Part shown: positions 1 to 8,289 of the stretch, piece after piece
How the letters are laid out: every line of letters begins with the position of its first letter
Position numbering within the stretch: position 1 is the stretch's first letter
Assembly (NCBI GenBank): GCA_964383905.1
Contig: CAYLJO010000044.1
Coordinates: 1-33,429 of the forward strand
Direction of reading: 5' to 3'
DNA length: 33,429 nt
From: CAYLJO01 sp964383905
GTDB lineage: Bacteria > Acidobacteriota > Blastocatellia > Pyrinomonadales > Pyrinomonadaceae
The notes under the pieces: model-generated
The model's database searches: none
Told to the model about the DNA's origin: nothing
What the model saw: the letters and a program-made list of their open reading frames with translations, nothing else
Position numbers and translations under genes: made by a program

Positions 1-75
1 CTCTGTGGTAAATACTCCTTCACCATACACTCAACTAACACTTACCAGAACTAATTCTCTTCCGCCGGGCTTACG

Positions 76-825
76 TTATACACCGTCGATGTGTGCCAGG
101 AGGGGCAAATGGTCTGAAGCTCGGGCGACTGAGGCGGGCTCCCTGATAACCTGGCAGGCTGTCAGGCGACCGGCGAAAGCCTCGGGCAGGAAGACATAGT
201 CGAGGCGCAGGTGAGGGTCCCAGGTAGGGAAAGTGTAGCCCTTATCCACCGGGTGAAGCCGCCGGTAGCCGTCCACGTAGTGGGCGTCAAGCATGATTTG
301 AATGGTCTCCCGCTGGATGTCACGCCCGCTGATCCAGATCAAGCCTCTGATCCAGGCCGGCATCCGCTGGGCATCCAGCAGCTCACCGGGCGCCAGGGTG
401 TTGAAATCTCCCACCAGGACGTGAAACCCTTCCTGGTGCTTCTCGATGCCTTTGAGCAGTGCCCGGATCTCCCGCGCCCGCCGCCGCTCGCTCCATTTGG
501 AGAAGCGGGCGCTGAGGTGAAGCCCGAAGACGCGCGATTCACCCCCCGCCAGCACAATTTCCATAAACGAATGCCTGGTCCCTGCCGGGTAGTGCCACGC
601 ATGGTGAGCGACCTCGGCCCGGCTGATATAGCCAATGGAGTGGGCCGGCCGGGCCGCCCACAGCGGGAACCCGGTCGCCTTGGCCAACCGCTCGATGACA
701 CCCGGGTCAGTCGCCTCCTGGAAGACGACCATGTCGGGCACGACTTCCCGGATCACGTCCGCCAGTCGAGCCTCTCGCCCCCGCCCGCCAAAGCGAATGT
801 TGTAGCTCAGCAGCTTGAGGGTCAC
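76..825 (-). CDS. endonuclease/exonuclease/phosphatase family protein
   Basis: A 249-residue protein of the EEP (DNase I-like) metal-dependent phosphodiesterase superfamily. The ordered motifs are visible: SYNIR with Asn9, FQEA with Glu37, VGDFN with Asp140 and Asn142, LDYVF with Asp209, and ASDHLP with Asp238-His239 near the C-terminus, so all usual catalytic and metal ligands are present. There is no signal peptide, which points to a cytoplasmic enzyme. The start is GTG and overlaps the stop of the upstream nucleotidyltransferase by 4 bases, implying translational coupling and a shared task. Substrate (DNA, RNA, lipid or nucleotide) cannot be told from the motifs. Family assignment is sure; specific function is unknown. 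Confidence 0.88.
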   Translation of the reverse strand: MTLKLLSYNIRFGGRGREARLADVIREVVPDMVVFQEATDPGVIERLAKATGFPLWAARPAHSIGYISRAEVAHHAWHYPAGTRHSFMEIVLAGGESRVFGLHLSARFSKWSERRRAREIRALLKGIEKHQEGFHVLVGDFNTLAPGELLDAQRMPAWIRGLIWISGRDIQRETIQIMLDAHYVDGYRRLHPVDKGYTFPTWDPHLRLDYVFLPEAFAGRLTACQVIREPASVARASDHLPLLAHIDGV

Positions 826-1301
826 GAATCTTCGTCCGCCTCAATCAGCATGAAGTATGGCTGGCCGAGCAGGACATCGCGGGCGAATAGAATCATATCG
901 GACGTGGCCTGGATGTTCACGGGCCGTCCGACCATCCGTTGGAGTTCCTCGCGAAGCGGATTTAAACCGGGCGCGATGTCCGGATCTTTGTCGCCCAACG
1001 GCTTAGTGTGTAGCCCGGGGATGTAGAACGACTCCTCATCCCAGTACTCCATCGCTTGATCGCCTACGAGCGTCACGTCCAGGTCGCTCGTGCGCTCCCC
1101 CTTAGAATCAAAAGGCTCTCCGTCTTCCCAGCGCTCGTTTGTCACCACGCTGCCCCGCAGGGCGACACCCGTCCCCTTGGGCAACCCCGCCCGCAGCTTC
1201 TCACAAAACTTCTCCAGGCGCTCCTCATCTCCACCAAACCCGAGCCGGATAATCCGGGCGCGGATCTCCTTCTCCGTCATCTCCTTCACATCTCTGCTCA
1301 T
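822..1301 (-). CDS. nucleotidyltransferase-fold protein
   Basis: About 159 residues with a DNA polymerase beta-like nucleotidyltransferase signature: a Gly-Ser (RGSVV) followed after a longer than usual insert by SDLDVTLVG, which supplies the paired Asp metal ligands. The C-terminal half (PGLNPLREELQRMVGRPVN) resembles the helix and strand that follow in minimal nucleotidyltransferases. ATG at 1301 is preferred because a G-rich Shine-Dalgarno-like run lies just upstream; a GTG at 1310 in the same frame is possible. It is the first gene of a two-gene unit with the EEP-fold enzyme. No HEPN-type partner is adjacent, so a MNT/HEPN toxin-antitoxin role is not supported. Substrate unknown. Confidence 0.75.
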   Translation of the reverse strand: MSRDVKEMTEKEIRARIIRLGFGGDEERLEKFCEKLRAGLPKGTGVALRGSVVTNERWEDGEPFDSKGERTSDLDVTLVGDQAMEYWDEESFYIPGLHTKPLGDKDPDIAPGLNPLREELQRMVGRPVNIQATSDMILFARDVLLGQPYFMLIEADEDS

Positions 1302-1386
1302 ACTCGCCACCCCCCCTGATTAGAAAAACCGCTCCTTTCATTCTAGCCCAGCCGGGTTTATTATCGAAACTCATTGTATTTCACGT

Positions 1387-1407
1387 ATCATCCGGCGACC
1401 GGATCAT
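1387..1407. promoter_or_regulatory. inverted repeat spanning the methyltransferase start codon
   Basis: Arms ATCATCCGG and CCGGATCAT surround a 3-base spacer (CGA); 8 of 9 positions pair. The right arm contains the first two bases of the methyltransferase ATG at 1406 and the position where a ribosome-binding site should be. It could be an operator bound by the methyltransferase, or an mRNA hairpin hiding the start. Confidence 0.45.
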
Positions 1408-3052
1408 GAACTTTATCGAAAGCGAGTCCCCCACAAAATTAAGAGGCGGATACTATACCCATCCTGAAATAGCGCGTTTTCTTACCCGCTGGGTCTGTGA
1501 GATTTCACCCCAACGTATCCTGGAACCGAGTTGCGGGGACGGCGTTTTCATTGACGCCCTAAGAACATTAGGGCCGGCCTTTTTACAGTCCGTTACGGCA
1601 TTTGAGACTGACCCTCCGGAAGCGGAAAAAGCCGCCGCGAAAGGCCGTCACCTGAAAGGCCCTATCACAAATGTATTCGCCAGGGATTTCATAGAATGGG
1701 GCCTTTTGCGGTCGGGCCGGCCGGCGGATTTTGATGCCGTGCTGGGCAACCCGCCGTTTATTCGCTACCAGTACCTGGACGATGCTCATCAGGCGCTGAC
1801 CCAAAAAATTTTCGACATCTTTCACCTTCCTTTCACCAAACACACTAACGCCTGGATCCCCTTCGTTATCCTGTCCGTGGCACATCTGAGGCCCGAAGGG
1901 CGGCTCGCGATGGTTGTCCCGGCAGAGATATTACACGTGCTGCACGCGCAACCCCTCCGTAACTTTCTGGCGAGGGAATGCTCAAAGATCCTGATTATTG
2001 ACCCCGAGGAGCTTTGGTTTAGTAATACCCTCCAGGGGGTTGTGTTGCTGTTGGCCGAAAAGAAGGCTTCAAAGGACAGTAAGGGACATGGCGTGGCCAT
2101 CATTCAGGTCAGAGACCGTGCATTCCTCAGTGAAGAGCCGGGCGAGTTGTGTGGGACCGCCAGGTTTTCGGGCGGTGATGTCCTGCGGGGCAAATGGATG
2201 CGTGCCCTCCTCACCGGGGAGGAAAGAGAGCTTCTCAAGGACGTCGTGCTGCGCAGGAACGTGTTTAAGTTCCGTGACATCGCGGACGTGGACGTCGGCA
2301 TTGTGACCGGCGCAAATAAGTTTTTTCTGGTGCCCGACGAGGTGGTGGCTCGGTACCAGTTAGAACAGTGGTCGCATCCGATGTTCGGGCGCAGTGAACA
2401 CGTGCGCGGCGTTATCTACGATGAAGAGAGTCACAGGGAGAACAAACAAGTAGGGCTTCCCGCAAACTTTCTATGGTTCGGTACGGGTGATTTGAAAAGG
2501 TTTCCGGAAGGCGTTCGGCACTATATCAAGACGGGTGAAGCTGCGGGCCTACACAGGCGATACAAGTGTCGCATCAGGGAGCCCTGGTATAACGTTCCGT
2601 CGGTTTCAGCCGCGCCGGTAGCAATGTTAAAGAGGTGTCACGATTTCCACCGGTTGATACTGAATAAAGCCGGAGCCTATACGACCGACACGGCGTACAG
2701 GGTTCGACCGACCAAGGCGGAGCCGGAGCAGCTTGTTTACTCATTCGTCAATAGCCTGACCGCTTTAACAGCCGAGCTGGAAGGCAGGCATTACGGCGGT
2801 GGTGTCCTGGAGCTGGTCCCGTCCGAAATCGAGGAGTTACTCGTCCCTTTAGTAACTCCGACGTCTGATTTACTAAGAAAATTGCACGACGATATCAAAC
2901 TCGGTAAGCCGCCTGAAAATATATTTGCTTTACAAGACGGCTCCGTACTTAAACGAATAGGCCTCAGTAAAAAAGAGCGGCAGACGCTGCATGATGCCTG
3001 GTCTCGTTTACGAACGCGACGCCAGCGAGCGCACGGCAAGCAAGACAATTAG
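1406..3052 (+). CDS. N6-adenine DNA methyltransferase (Eco57I/TaqI-type), no restriction partner seen
   Basis: A 548-residue class I SAM-dependent DNA methyltransferase. An N-terminal GYYTHP motif (residues 15-20) is followed by SAM-binding motif I (LEPSCGDGVF, 39-48) and catalytic motif IV NPPF (115-118), typical of gamma-class N6-adenine enzymes. The second half (about 285-535) looks like a TaqI-type target-recognition domain, beginning near FRDIADVDVGIVTGANKFF. The length suits a type II modification enzyme; from memory it resembles the methylases paired with XamI-like restriction enzymes. No endonuclease gene lies on either side: downstream are only repeats, upstream is the divergent nucleotidyltransferase operon. 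It is either an orphan methylase or the survivor of a broken restriction-modification system. Recognition sequence unknown. Confidence 0.88.
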   Translation: MNFIESESPTKLRGGYYTHPEIARFLTRWVCEISPQRILEPSCGDGVFIDALRTLGPAFLQSVTAFETDPPEAEKAAAKGRHLKGPITNVFARDFIEWGLLRSGRPADFDAVLGNPPFIRYQYLDDAHQALTQKIFDIFHLPFTKHTNAWIPFVILSVAHLRPEGRLAMVVPAEILHVLHAQPLRNFLARECSKILIIDPEELWFSNTLQGVVLLLAEKKASKDSKGHGVAIIQVRDRAFLSEEPGELCGTARFSGGDVLRGKWMRALLTGEERELLKDVVLRRNVFKFRDIADVDVGIVTGANKFFLVPDEVVARYQLEQWSHPMFGRSEHVRGVIYDEESHRENKQVGLPANFLWFGTGDLKRFPEGVRHYIKTGEAAGLHRRYKCRIREPWYNVPSVSAAPVAMLKRCHDFHRLILNKAGAYTTDTAYRVRPTKAEPEQLVYSFVNSLTALTAELEGRHYGGGVLELVPSEIEELLVPLVTPTSDLLRKLHDDIKLGKPPENIFALQDGSVLKRIGLSKKERQTLHDAWSRLRTRRQRAHGKQDN

Positions 3053-3135
3053 TTATACAGCGGCTTGCAAATGGATGCGACCCACGCAGAGGAATTGTAG
3101 GGGCCGAGGGCTTGCTCCGCGGCCCGCGTTTTCTA

Positions 3136-3243
3136 TATAGCGGATTGCGATTGGGTATCACCTGTTTTCTGCGGCGCCCCCTCTCGGGTCCTTTGTGCTT
3201 CGGTGGTGAGGCCCTCTGTGACATTCATTCGCCACTGGCTATA
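3136..3243 (+). repeat. foldback repeat family 1, copy 1
   Basis: Begins TATAGCGG and ends GGCTATA with a divergent C/T-rich centre containing CGGTGGTGAGGCCC. TCAC at 3158-3161 pairs with GTGA at 3218-3221, both 22 bases in from their respective ends. Confidence 0.8.
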
Positions 3244-3292
3244 AAGTTACGAAATAATTGGATGTGAGGGAAAGACTGTCTTGAGGAATTAA

Positions 3293-3322
3293 AGCTGCGG
3301 CGGTCTTGAGCCGCCCGCAGCT
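3293..3322. other. GC-rich hairpin
   Basis: AGCTGCGG-CGG pairs with CCGCCCGCAGCT around a 7-base loop, with one bulge. On the minus strand it is followed by TTTAATT, so it could be a terminator or the relic of another repeat; there is no minus-strand gene immediately upstream to terminate. Confidence 0.4.
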
Positions 3323-3565
3323 GGAATAAAATTGCGGCTCCCCACAGCAGACACACATCGAACTTTTTGTTTAGCTCCAACCCCAGCACCGGCCCATCCC
3401 ACATATTGTTCAGATTCCTAAAGACTTTTTCCCCGCGATGTGATATAAGAGACCTTCCTTCTGGGAATTCAACCTCTCGACATCGGGGCGTGACCAGCGA
3501 CCTATTCCTTGTGCCGACAGCTTGTGTTTTCACACCAACGGCTGTAGTAACATAGGAGGCACATC

Positions 3566-4348
3566 ATGCCCGGCTCGAAACTGCCCGACGACAACTCTCT
3601 CAACTGGCTGCTCGCAGGCCTTTCCAGGGAAGAATACCAGCGGCTCCTCCCTGACCTCGAGCCGGTCACTCTCGGCCTCGGCGAAGTGCTCTGCCGGCCT
3701 CAAGAGCCCGTCCGCTATATCTACTTCCCCGGGAACGGCTGTGTCGTCTCACTGCTCGCCTTGCTCGAAGATGGTTCAACCGTCGAAGTCGGGGCAGTCG
3801 GCAGCGAAGGGATGGTCGGCATCTGCATCTTCTGGGGCGTTCAGACGATGCCTTACGGGGCGCGGATGCAGATCCCTGGCAGCGCCATAAGAATGAAGGC
3901 CGACGTGCTCAAGCAGATGCTCAGCGAGGTGCGTTCACTGCACGGCATTCTGCTCCGCTACACGCACGCGCTCGTGGTGCAGATCGTGCAGACGGCGGCC
4001 TGCACACAGCGCCACCCGCTGGAGACCAGATTCACGCGGTGGCCCCTGATCTGTCATGACCGGGCCGGGAGTGACGACTTCCCGCTGACGCAGGAGCTCA
4101 TCTCGGAGATGCTGGGGGTGCGCCGCTCGGGGGTGAGCGTGGCGGCCAGCAAGTTCCAGGAGCGTGGGCTCATCCGCTACAACCGCGGGCACATGACGAT
4201 CTTGGACCGGCGGGGTCTGGAGGAACTCTCCTGCGAGTGCTACTGGATTGTGCGGGAGGAGTTACAGAATTACCTGAGGACGATTGCGCCGGCGCCACGC
4301 CTGCGGGCGGCCTTAAGCACGGAGAGTTTCGAGCCTTTGAGTAGCTGA
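3566..4348 (+). CDS. Crp/Fnr family transcriptional regulator
   Basis: 260 residues. Residues about 18-125 form a cyclic-nucleotide-binding-like beta barrel (YIYFPGNGCVVSLL, AVGSEGMVG). Residues about 172-212 form a winged helix: LTQELISEMLGVRRSGVSVA is the helix-turn-helix and GLIRYNRGHMTILD the wing. The linker CTQRHPLETRFTRWPL corresponds to the dimer helix end. The classic Arg/Ser phosphate-binding cassette of cAMP receptors is not evident, so the signal is probably not cAMP. A perfect AGGAGG at 3554-3559 lies 6 bases before the ATG. It is monocistronic apart from the short DUF2958 remnant, which starts 17 bases after its stop. Targets cannot be read from the sequence. Confidence 0.9.
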   Translation: MPGSKLPDDNSLNWLLAGLSREEYQRLLPDLEPVTLGLGEVLCRPQEPVRYIYFPGNGCVVSLLALLEDGSTVEVGAVGSEGMVGICIFWGVQTMPYGARMQIPGSAIRMKADVLKQMLSEVRSLHGILLRYTHALVVQIVQTAACTQRHPLETRFTRWPLICHDRAGSDDFPLTQELISEMLGVRRSGVSVAASKFQERGLIRYNRGHMTILDRRGLEELSCECYWIVREELQNYLRTIAPAPRLRAALSTESFEPLSS

Positions 4349-4365
4349 TACGCCAACTGAGGCCG

Positions 4366-4551
4366 ATGAAGCTGCTGCCGGCAGATGTCCGCGAGATTCT
4401 ACCGCCGCTCTACGCCCAGGAAGGCGATAAGGACCCGACCGTGTACGCTAAATTCTTTTTTCCTGCCAGCCGCCATACCCGGTTTGTCACGGAAGGCTCA
4501 CCCGAAGGCGACGACTTTATTTGCAGTTACTACCTCGGAATACCAAATTAA
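4366..4551 (+). pseudogene. truncated DUF2958 gene
   Basis: 61 residues beginning MKLLPADVREILPPLYAQE and containing VYAKFFFP and VTEGSPEGDDF, which match the N-terminal half of DUF2958, a small protein family of about 100-110 residues common on plasmids and other mobile elements (from memory). The conserved C-terminal half, usually starting with a GYF-type segment, is missing; the frame stops exactly where the terminator hairpin of the neighbouring tRNA begins. GAGG at 4359-4362 could still serve as ribosome-binding site. The truncation beside a tRNA 3' end suggests the scar of a former integration. Function of the intact family is unknown. Confidence 0.65.
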
Positions 4552-4583
4552 AAAGGCTGCTGGTCTATCATCCAACAGCCTTT
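4552..4583 (-). terminator. Rho-independent terminator of tRNA-Asn
   Basis: AAAGGCTG and CAGCCTTT form an 8-bp stem extended by further pairs; read on the minus strand the hairpin is followed by TTTTTAATTT and lies just after the tRNA 3' end. It may also stop transcription arriving from the Crp-like gene. Confidence 0.8.
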
Positions 4584-4591
4584 CTGAAATT

Positions 4592-4666
<75 letters not shown>

Positions 4667-4716
4667 AAATGCGCCCCAGCATTACAATTGCTGCACGCTT
4701 GGGGCGCGAAAAGATT

Positions 4717-4746
4717 TTTATAACAGAACGGTTGCGTAAGCGTCAA
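4717..4746 (-). promoter_or_regulatory. sigma-70 type promoter of tRNA-Asn
   Basis: On the minus strand a TTGACG -35 box (4741-4746) is separated by 18 bases from a TATAAA -10 box (4717-4722). Transcription would begin near 4710, about 45 bases before the mature tRNA 5' end. Confidence 0.75.
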
Positions 4747-4907
4747 GCGCACCCCACCGGATGATCGGAGCGGCTCTCTTTCTCACGCCGGCCTTGCGCG
4801 CGGGGCTTAAAATGCGGGATTATCTCCGCCAATATCATACAAGCTGGTCGATAAGCTCTTTAATCTTCGCCCGCCCCCGCAGTGGCGAAACACCGGAGAG
4901 TCTTTGC

Positions 4908-5642
4908 ATGCAGCGCCGTATCACCGCTTGGTACAGTCAGAATCTTGGGATGGAAATGCCGCTCGTGGCTTACGGCCACGCGGGCTATCCACTGCTGATG
5001 TTCCCGACCGCCGCCGCCGATTTCCTCGAGTACGAGAGATTTCATCTGATTAGCGCGATCAGTCACCACCTCAACGCCGGGCGCATACGCGCCTACTCGA
5101 TCAACAGCGTCAATCGTTACAGCCTGCTCAACGAGCACGCGCCCCCGCACTGGAAGGCCGAGCTGCTCACGCGCTACGACCGCTACATCACCGATGAGGT
5201 GCTGCCGTTGATTCGCCACGATACGGGTTATGGCGGCGCCCGGCCGCTCACGACGGGCGCGAGCCTCGGCGCCTATCTCTCCGCCAACGCTTACTTTCGC
5301 CATCCCGACCTCTTTCGCGGCGTGGTCGGGATGAGCGGCAGCTACGACGTGCACCACTACTTTAACGGCTACTACGATGATAACGTCTACTTCAATAACC
5401 CCGTCGATTATCTTTCCAACCTGAATGATGATTACTTCCTGCCCCTGCTGCGCCGCGCCGACGCGATCTTTATCCTGTCGGGGCAGGGGGCGCACGAGGC
5501 GCCGGACCGCAGCCGCCGCCTCTCGGAGCTGCTCGGCTCAAAAGGCATTCCACACACGCTCGATCTCTGGGGCTACGACGTCAATCACGACTGGCCGTGG
5601 TGGCGGAAGATGCTGGACCATTACCTGTGGAAGCTACTTTAA
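4908..5642 (+). CDS. alpha/beta-hydrolase, esterase (COG4947-like)
   Basis: 244 residues of the cytoplasmic esterase-D-like alpha/beta hydrolase group. The nucleophile elbow is GASLG with Ser119; the C-terminal YDVNHDWPWW supplies the likely catalytic His227. Conserved blocks such as LVAYGHAGYPLLMFPTAAAD and VVGMSGSYDVHHYF are typical of this group. The frame is open upstream to 4761, but the extra 49 residues do not look like the family and there is no signal peptide; ATG 4908 is preceded by GGAGAG at a good distance. Natural substrate unknown; short acyl esters are likely. It is separated from the next gene by 30 bases and may be co-transcribed with the secreted galactosidase. Confidence 0.85.
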   Translation: MQRRITAWYSQNLGMEMPLVAYGHAGYPLLMFPTAAADFLEYERFHLISAISHHLNAGRIRAYSINSVNRYSLLNEHAPPHWKAELLTRYDRYITDEVLPLIRHDTGYGGARPLTTGASLGAYLSANAYFRHPDLFRGVVGMSGSYDVHHYFNGYYDDNVYFNNPVDYLSNLNDDYFLPLLRRADAIFILSGQGAHEAPDRSRRLSELLGSKGIPHTLDLWGYDVNHDWPWWRKMLDHYLWKLL

Positions 5643-5672
5643 AAGGATAGCCGCCAGGCAGGTATAGACAAC

Positions 5673-8186
5673 ATGACACCTCGTAGATTCCGATCCCACC
5701 GGCGTGGATGCCTGGCTTTGATGCTGGCGCTGACGCCGGTCTCTGTCCCGGCGCAGACCAAAACCTCTTTGGAGGGCAGGCCGCTGTCGGTCGCCGTCCG
5801 TCCCCGAGATGGATCCTATGCGATCAGCACCCGCGACCTCGCCCGTCCTGTCCTGCTCGCCGGGGTGGCGGCGAAAATCGACCACCGCTGGGTCCGGTCC
5901 TCCGCATACCCTCTCCATAACGTCACGGAGTCAGCGTTTAAGGGCGAGCTTGGTCCGGGTCGCCAGCTCACGGTCATCCACTCCGGGCTGCCGGGAAGCG
6001 CCGATCTGATTTGCACCCTCAGACTTTATGACGGATTACGCTTCGGGGATGTTGAAGTAAGCGTCCGTAACAGCACGGGAAAGGGTCTGACGGTGCAGGC
6101 CGTTCGCAGCGTCGAGGCGATGGGCCAGTCGCCGCTTGATCTCGGCGGGGCTGATGCGGCCGATCGTGTGCTCTCGGACAGCTTCAGCGAGGACCGCCCC
6201 GAGCTGAAGATCTACGATCTGGCGCAGGCCCCCGGCGGGGCGCATCGTGGGGTCGGAAGTCAGCTCATCTATAACCGTCAAAGCGGGCAGAGCCTATTCC
6301 TCGGAGCGCTCACCTCACGCCGTTTCCTCACCATCCTGCGCCTGCAGGTGGACAAGACTCCGGCGGGTGAGCCCCGCGTATCCTCCTACGCAGTCGAATC
6401 AACCGGTACCACGGAGATCATGAGAGGCGAGTCGTTAAGGGAAGCGCCGCCGGAAGACCAGATTGAATTGAGCCTCCCCCTGGCGGCAGGGGAAAGCATC
6501 TCCTCAGAGCGGCTCATGTTCGCCTCCGGATCCGATTACCATGCGGACCTGGATTCTTACGGCGAGGCCGTTCGCCTGCTGCATCACGCTCGTGTGAGCG
6601 CGCCCTCCCCGATCGGCTGGTGGAGCTGGACCGCCTACTACTTTGGGCTCGCGGAAGCCACCGCCTTAACCAATGCCCGCTGGCTCTCCGAGCACCTGAG
6701 GGCGCTCGGCTATGAGTACTTTCATCTCGACGAAGGCTACCAGTACGCCCGTGGCGAATACACGACGCCGGACGCCGCCCAATTCCCCCACGGCATGCTG
6801 CCTCTCTCGCGTGAGGTCGCCCGCTCCGGCCTCAAGCTGGGGGTTTGGACCGCCCCTTTCGAGGTGTCGGCCAGGTCATGGGTATACGAGAACCACAGGG
6901 ATTGGCTGGTCCACAACGGGCAAGGCAAGCCGATTCAAATCGGCTATGTCAGTGAGCACGTCGAACCGATTTACGTACTCGATGCCACACACCCCGGCGC
7001 ACAGAATTATCTCACCCAGACCTACAAAACGCTGGTCAATGAATGGGGCGTCCGCTACATCAAATTAGACTTCATGGACGACTGTGCCATCGAAGGCGAC
7101 CGTTACCGGCCGCACACGACGGCTCTTGAGGCTCAAAGAATCGGGCTCAAGGTCATTCGTGAGGCGGTCGGGGAAGACGTCCTGCTGGATAAGGACGGCA
7201 GCCCGATGCTGAACCCTGTCGGCTACGTCGATACGGGACGGGTATCGGTTGATACGGGCCATTCGTTCCTCGCCAGCAAGGCGGCCGCTCCGGGGATCGC
7301 GGCGCGGTACTATATGAACCGTCGCTTCTTCATTAATGACCCGGACGCCTTCTCCGTCTCGAGGCAGGTGATCCCTGACCGGAGCTGGCATAATGCCAAG
7401 CAGCCGCTCACGCTCGACGAGGCGGAGGTGGCTATTACGCTGGCGGCTCTTTCCGGAGGAATGTTCGAATTGGGCGACGACCTGCCGACGCTTGGGGCGG
7501 ACCCCGACCGGCTGGCCCTGGTCGAGAACCGCGAGCTCTTGAAGATGGCGCGGCTCAGCCAGGCGGCAGTCCCCCTTGACCTGATGACTTTTCGTTCGGA
7601 GGACGAGCAGCCGAGCCTCTTCCTGCTTCAGGAAAGTCCCAGGCAGGCCGTCCTGGCGCTCTTTAATTGGACGGAACAGGTGAGATCCCACCAACTGACG
7701 CTCTCCCGGCTGAAGCTTGTGGCCGGCGGCCGATACCGGGCCTCAGACGTATTTGATCCGGATAAGCTGGTGAGCATTCGGGGAGGCTCGATCTCACTGG
7801 CCAACCAACCGCCGCACTCCGTCCGGCTCATCAAGCTCATCAACACGTCCGTAGCCGCCGTACCTCCTTCCGTCGTGGCGGAGGTGCCCGGCGAAGCCGG
7901 GGTTGCTCAGCCGGTGGCGATGTCCGCGAGGACCACGGCGTACCATGACCCGGTGGTCGCCTACCGCTGGAGCTTCGGTGACGGCACGACCGCCGAGGGG
8001 GCGGCCACCACCCATTCCTATACCCGTACCGGCCGGTACACAGTCCGGCTCGCGGCCGAGGGGGTGGATGGGTTATCCGCGGTGAAGACTTTTTCTATCG
8101 TCATTAGCGGTACGATCGACACGCGCTTTCACCCAAATCGAAACAGGCGCTTTGCTCCAGGGGATCTACAGGTAGCACGGCCCTAA
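5673..8186 (+). CDS. secreted GH36/GH27-like alpha-galactosidase with PKD domain
   Basis: 837 residues. A Sec signal peptide (about 1-27, ending SVPA) is followed by a beta-sandwich N-terminal region and a TIM-barrel catalytic domain (about 310-600). IGWWSW, YFHLDEGYQ, LGVWTAPFEV and WGVRYIKLDF are clan GH-D signatures; Asp466 in KLDF is the expected nucleophile and Asp527 in RVSVDTG a probable acid/base. A C-terminal beta domain is followed by a PKD-type module (about 725-812; WSFGDGTTAEG, HSYTRTGRYTVRL) that is often used for attachment to polysaccharide or surface. Likely releases alpha-linked galactose outside the cytoplasm. Related activities (other alpha-hexosides) cannot be excluded. 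Confidence 0.85.
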   Translation: MTPRRFRSHRRGCLALMLALTPVSVPAQTKTSLEGRPLSVAVRPRDGSYAISTRDLARPVLLAGVAAKIDHRWVRSSAYPLHNVTESAFKGELGPGRQLTVIHSGLPGSADLICTLRLYDGLRFGDVEVSVRNSTGKGLTVQAVRSVEAMGQSPLDLGGADAADRVLSDSFSEDRPELKIYDLAQAPGGAHRGVGSQLIYNRQSGQSLFLGALTSRRFLTILRLQVDKTPAGEPRVSSYAVESTGTTEIMRGESLREAPPEDQIELSLPLAAGESISSERLMFASGSDYHADLDSYGEAVRLLHHARVSAPSPIGWWSWTAYYFGLAEATALTNARWLSEHLRALGYEYFHLDEGYQYARGEYTTPDAAQFPHGMLPLSREVARSGLKLGVWTAPFEVSARSWVYENHRDWLVHNGQGKPIQIGYVSEHVEPIYVLDATHPGAQNYLTQTYKTLVNEWGVRYIKLDFMDDCAIEGDRYRPHTTALEAQRIGLKVIREAVGEDVLLDKDGSPMLNPVGYVDTGRVSVDTGHSFLASKAAAPGIAARYYMNRRFFINDPDAFSVSRQVIPDRSWHNAKQPLTLDEAEVAITLAALSGGMFELGDDLPTLGADPDRLALVENRELLKMARLSQAAVPLDLMTFRSEDEQPSLFLLQESPRQAVLALFNWTEQVRSHQLTLSRLKLVAGGRYRASDVFDPDKLVSIRGGSISLANQPPHSVRLIKLINTSVAAVPPSVVAEVPGEAGVAQPVAMSARTTAYHDPVVAYRWSFGDGTTAEGAATTHSYTRTGRYTVRLAAEGVDGLSAVKTFSIVISGTIDTRFHPNRNRRFAPGDLQVARP

Positions 8187-8210
8187 AGAAAATTTGATAC
8201 GCCTTCAAAA

Positions 8211-8286
8211 CTTCTCTGTGCCCCCTCTGTGCCCTCTGTGTCTCCGTGGTGAGGCCCTCTGTGACATCCATTCGCACCTTGCTATA
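8211..8286 (+). repeat. foldback repeat family 1, copy 2 (left end lost)
   Basis: Has the C/T-rich centre, CTCCGTGGTGAGGCCC, and the right end CATTCGCACCTTGCTATA, but no TATAG left end. It lies between the convergent GH36-like and GH5 genes. Confidence 0.75.
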
Positions 8287-8289
8287 GAC

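Larger units (their letters stand above)
3053..3565. other. 513-bp intergenic region with repeats, no convincing gene
   Basis: It holds one foldback repeat (3136-3243), a GC-rich hairpin (3293-3322), and a degenerate second left end near 3053-3070 (TATACAGCGGCTTGC) that may be an older repeat. Open frames here have no recognisable domains. TGTG-TTTT-CACA at 3523-3534 upstream of the Crp-like gene is a possible but unproven operator. Confidence 0.6.

Noticed and set aside
822..1310. MNT/HEPN toxin-antitoxin reading of the nucleotidyltransferase
   Set aside because: The coupled partner is an EEP-fold enzyme, not a HEPN protein.
3225..3533. 102-codon minus-strand frame
   Set aside because: No recognisable domain, overlaps repeat and hairpin DNA, no convincing start.
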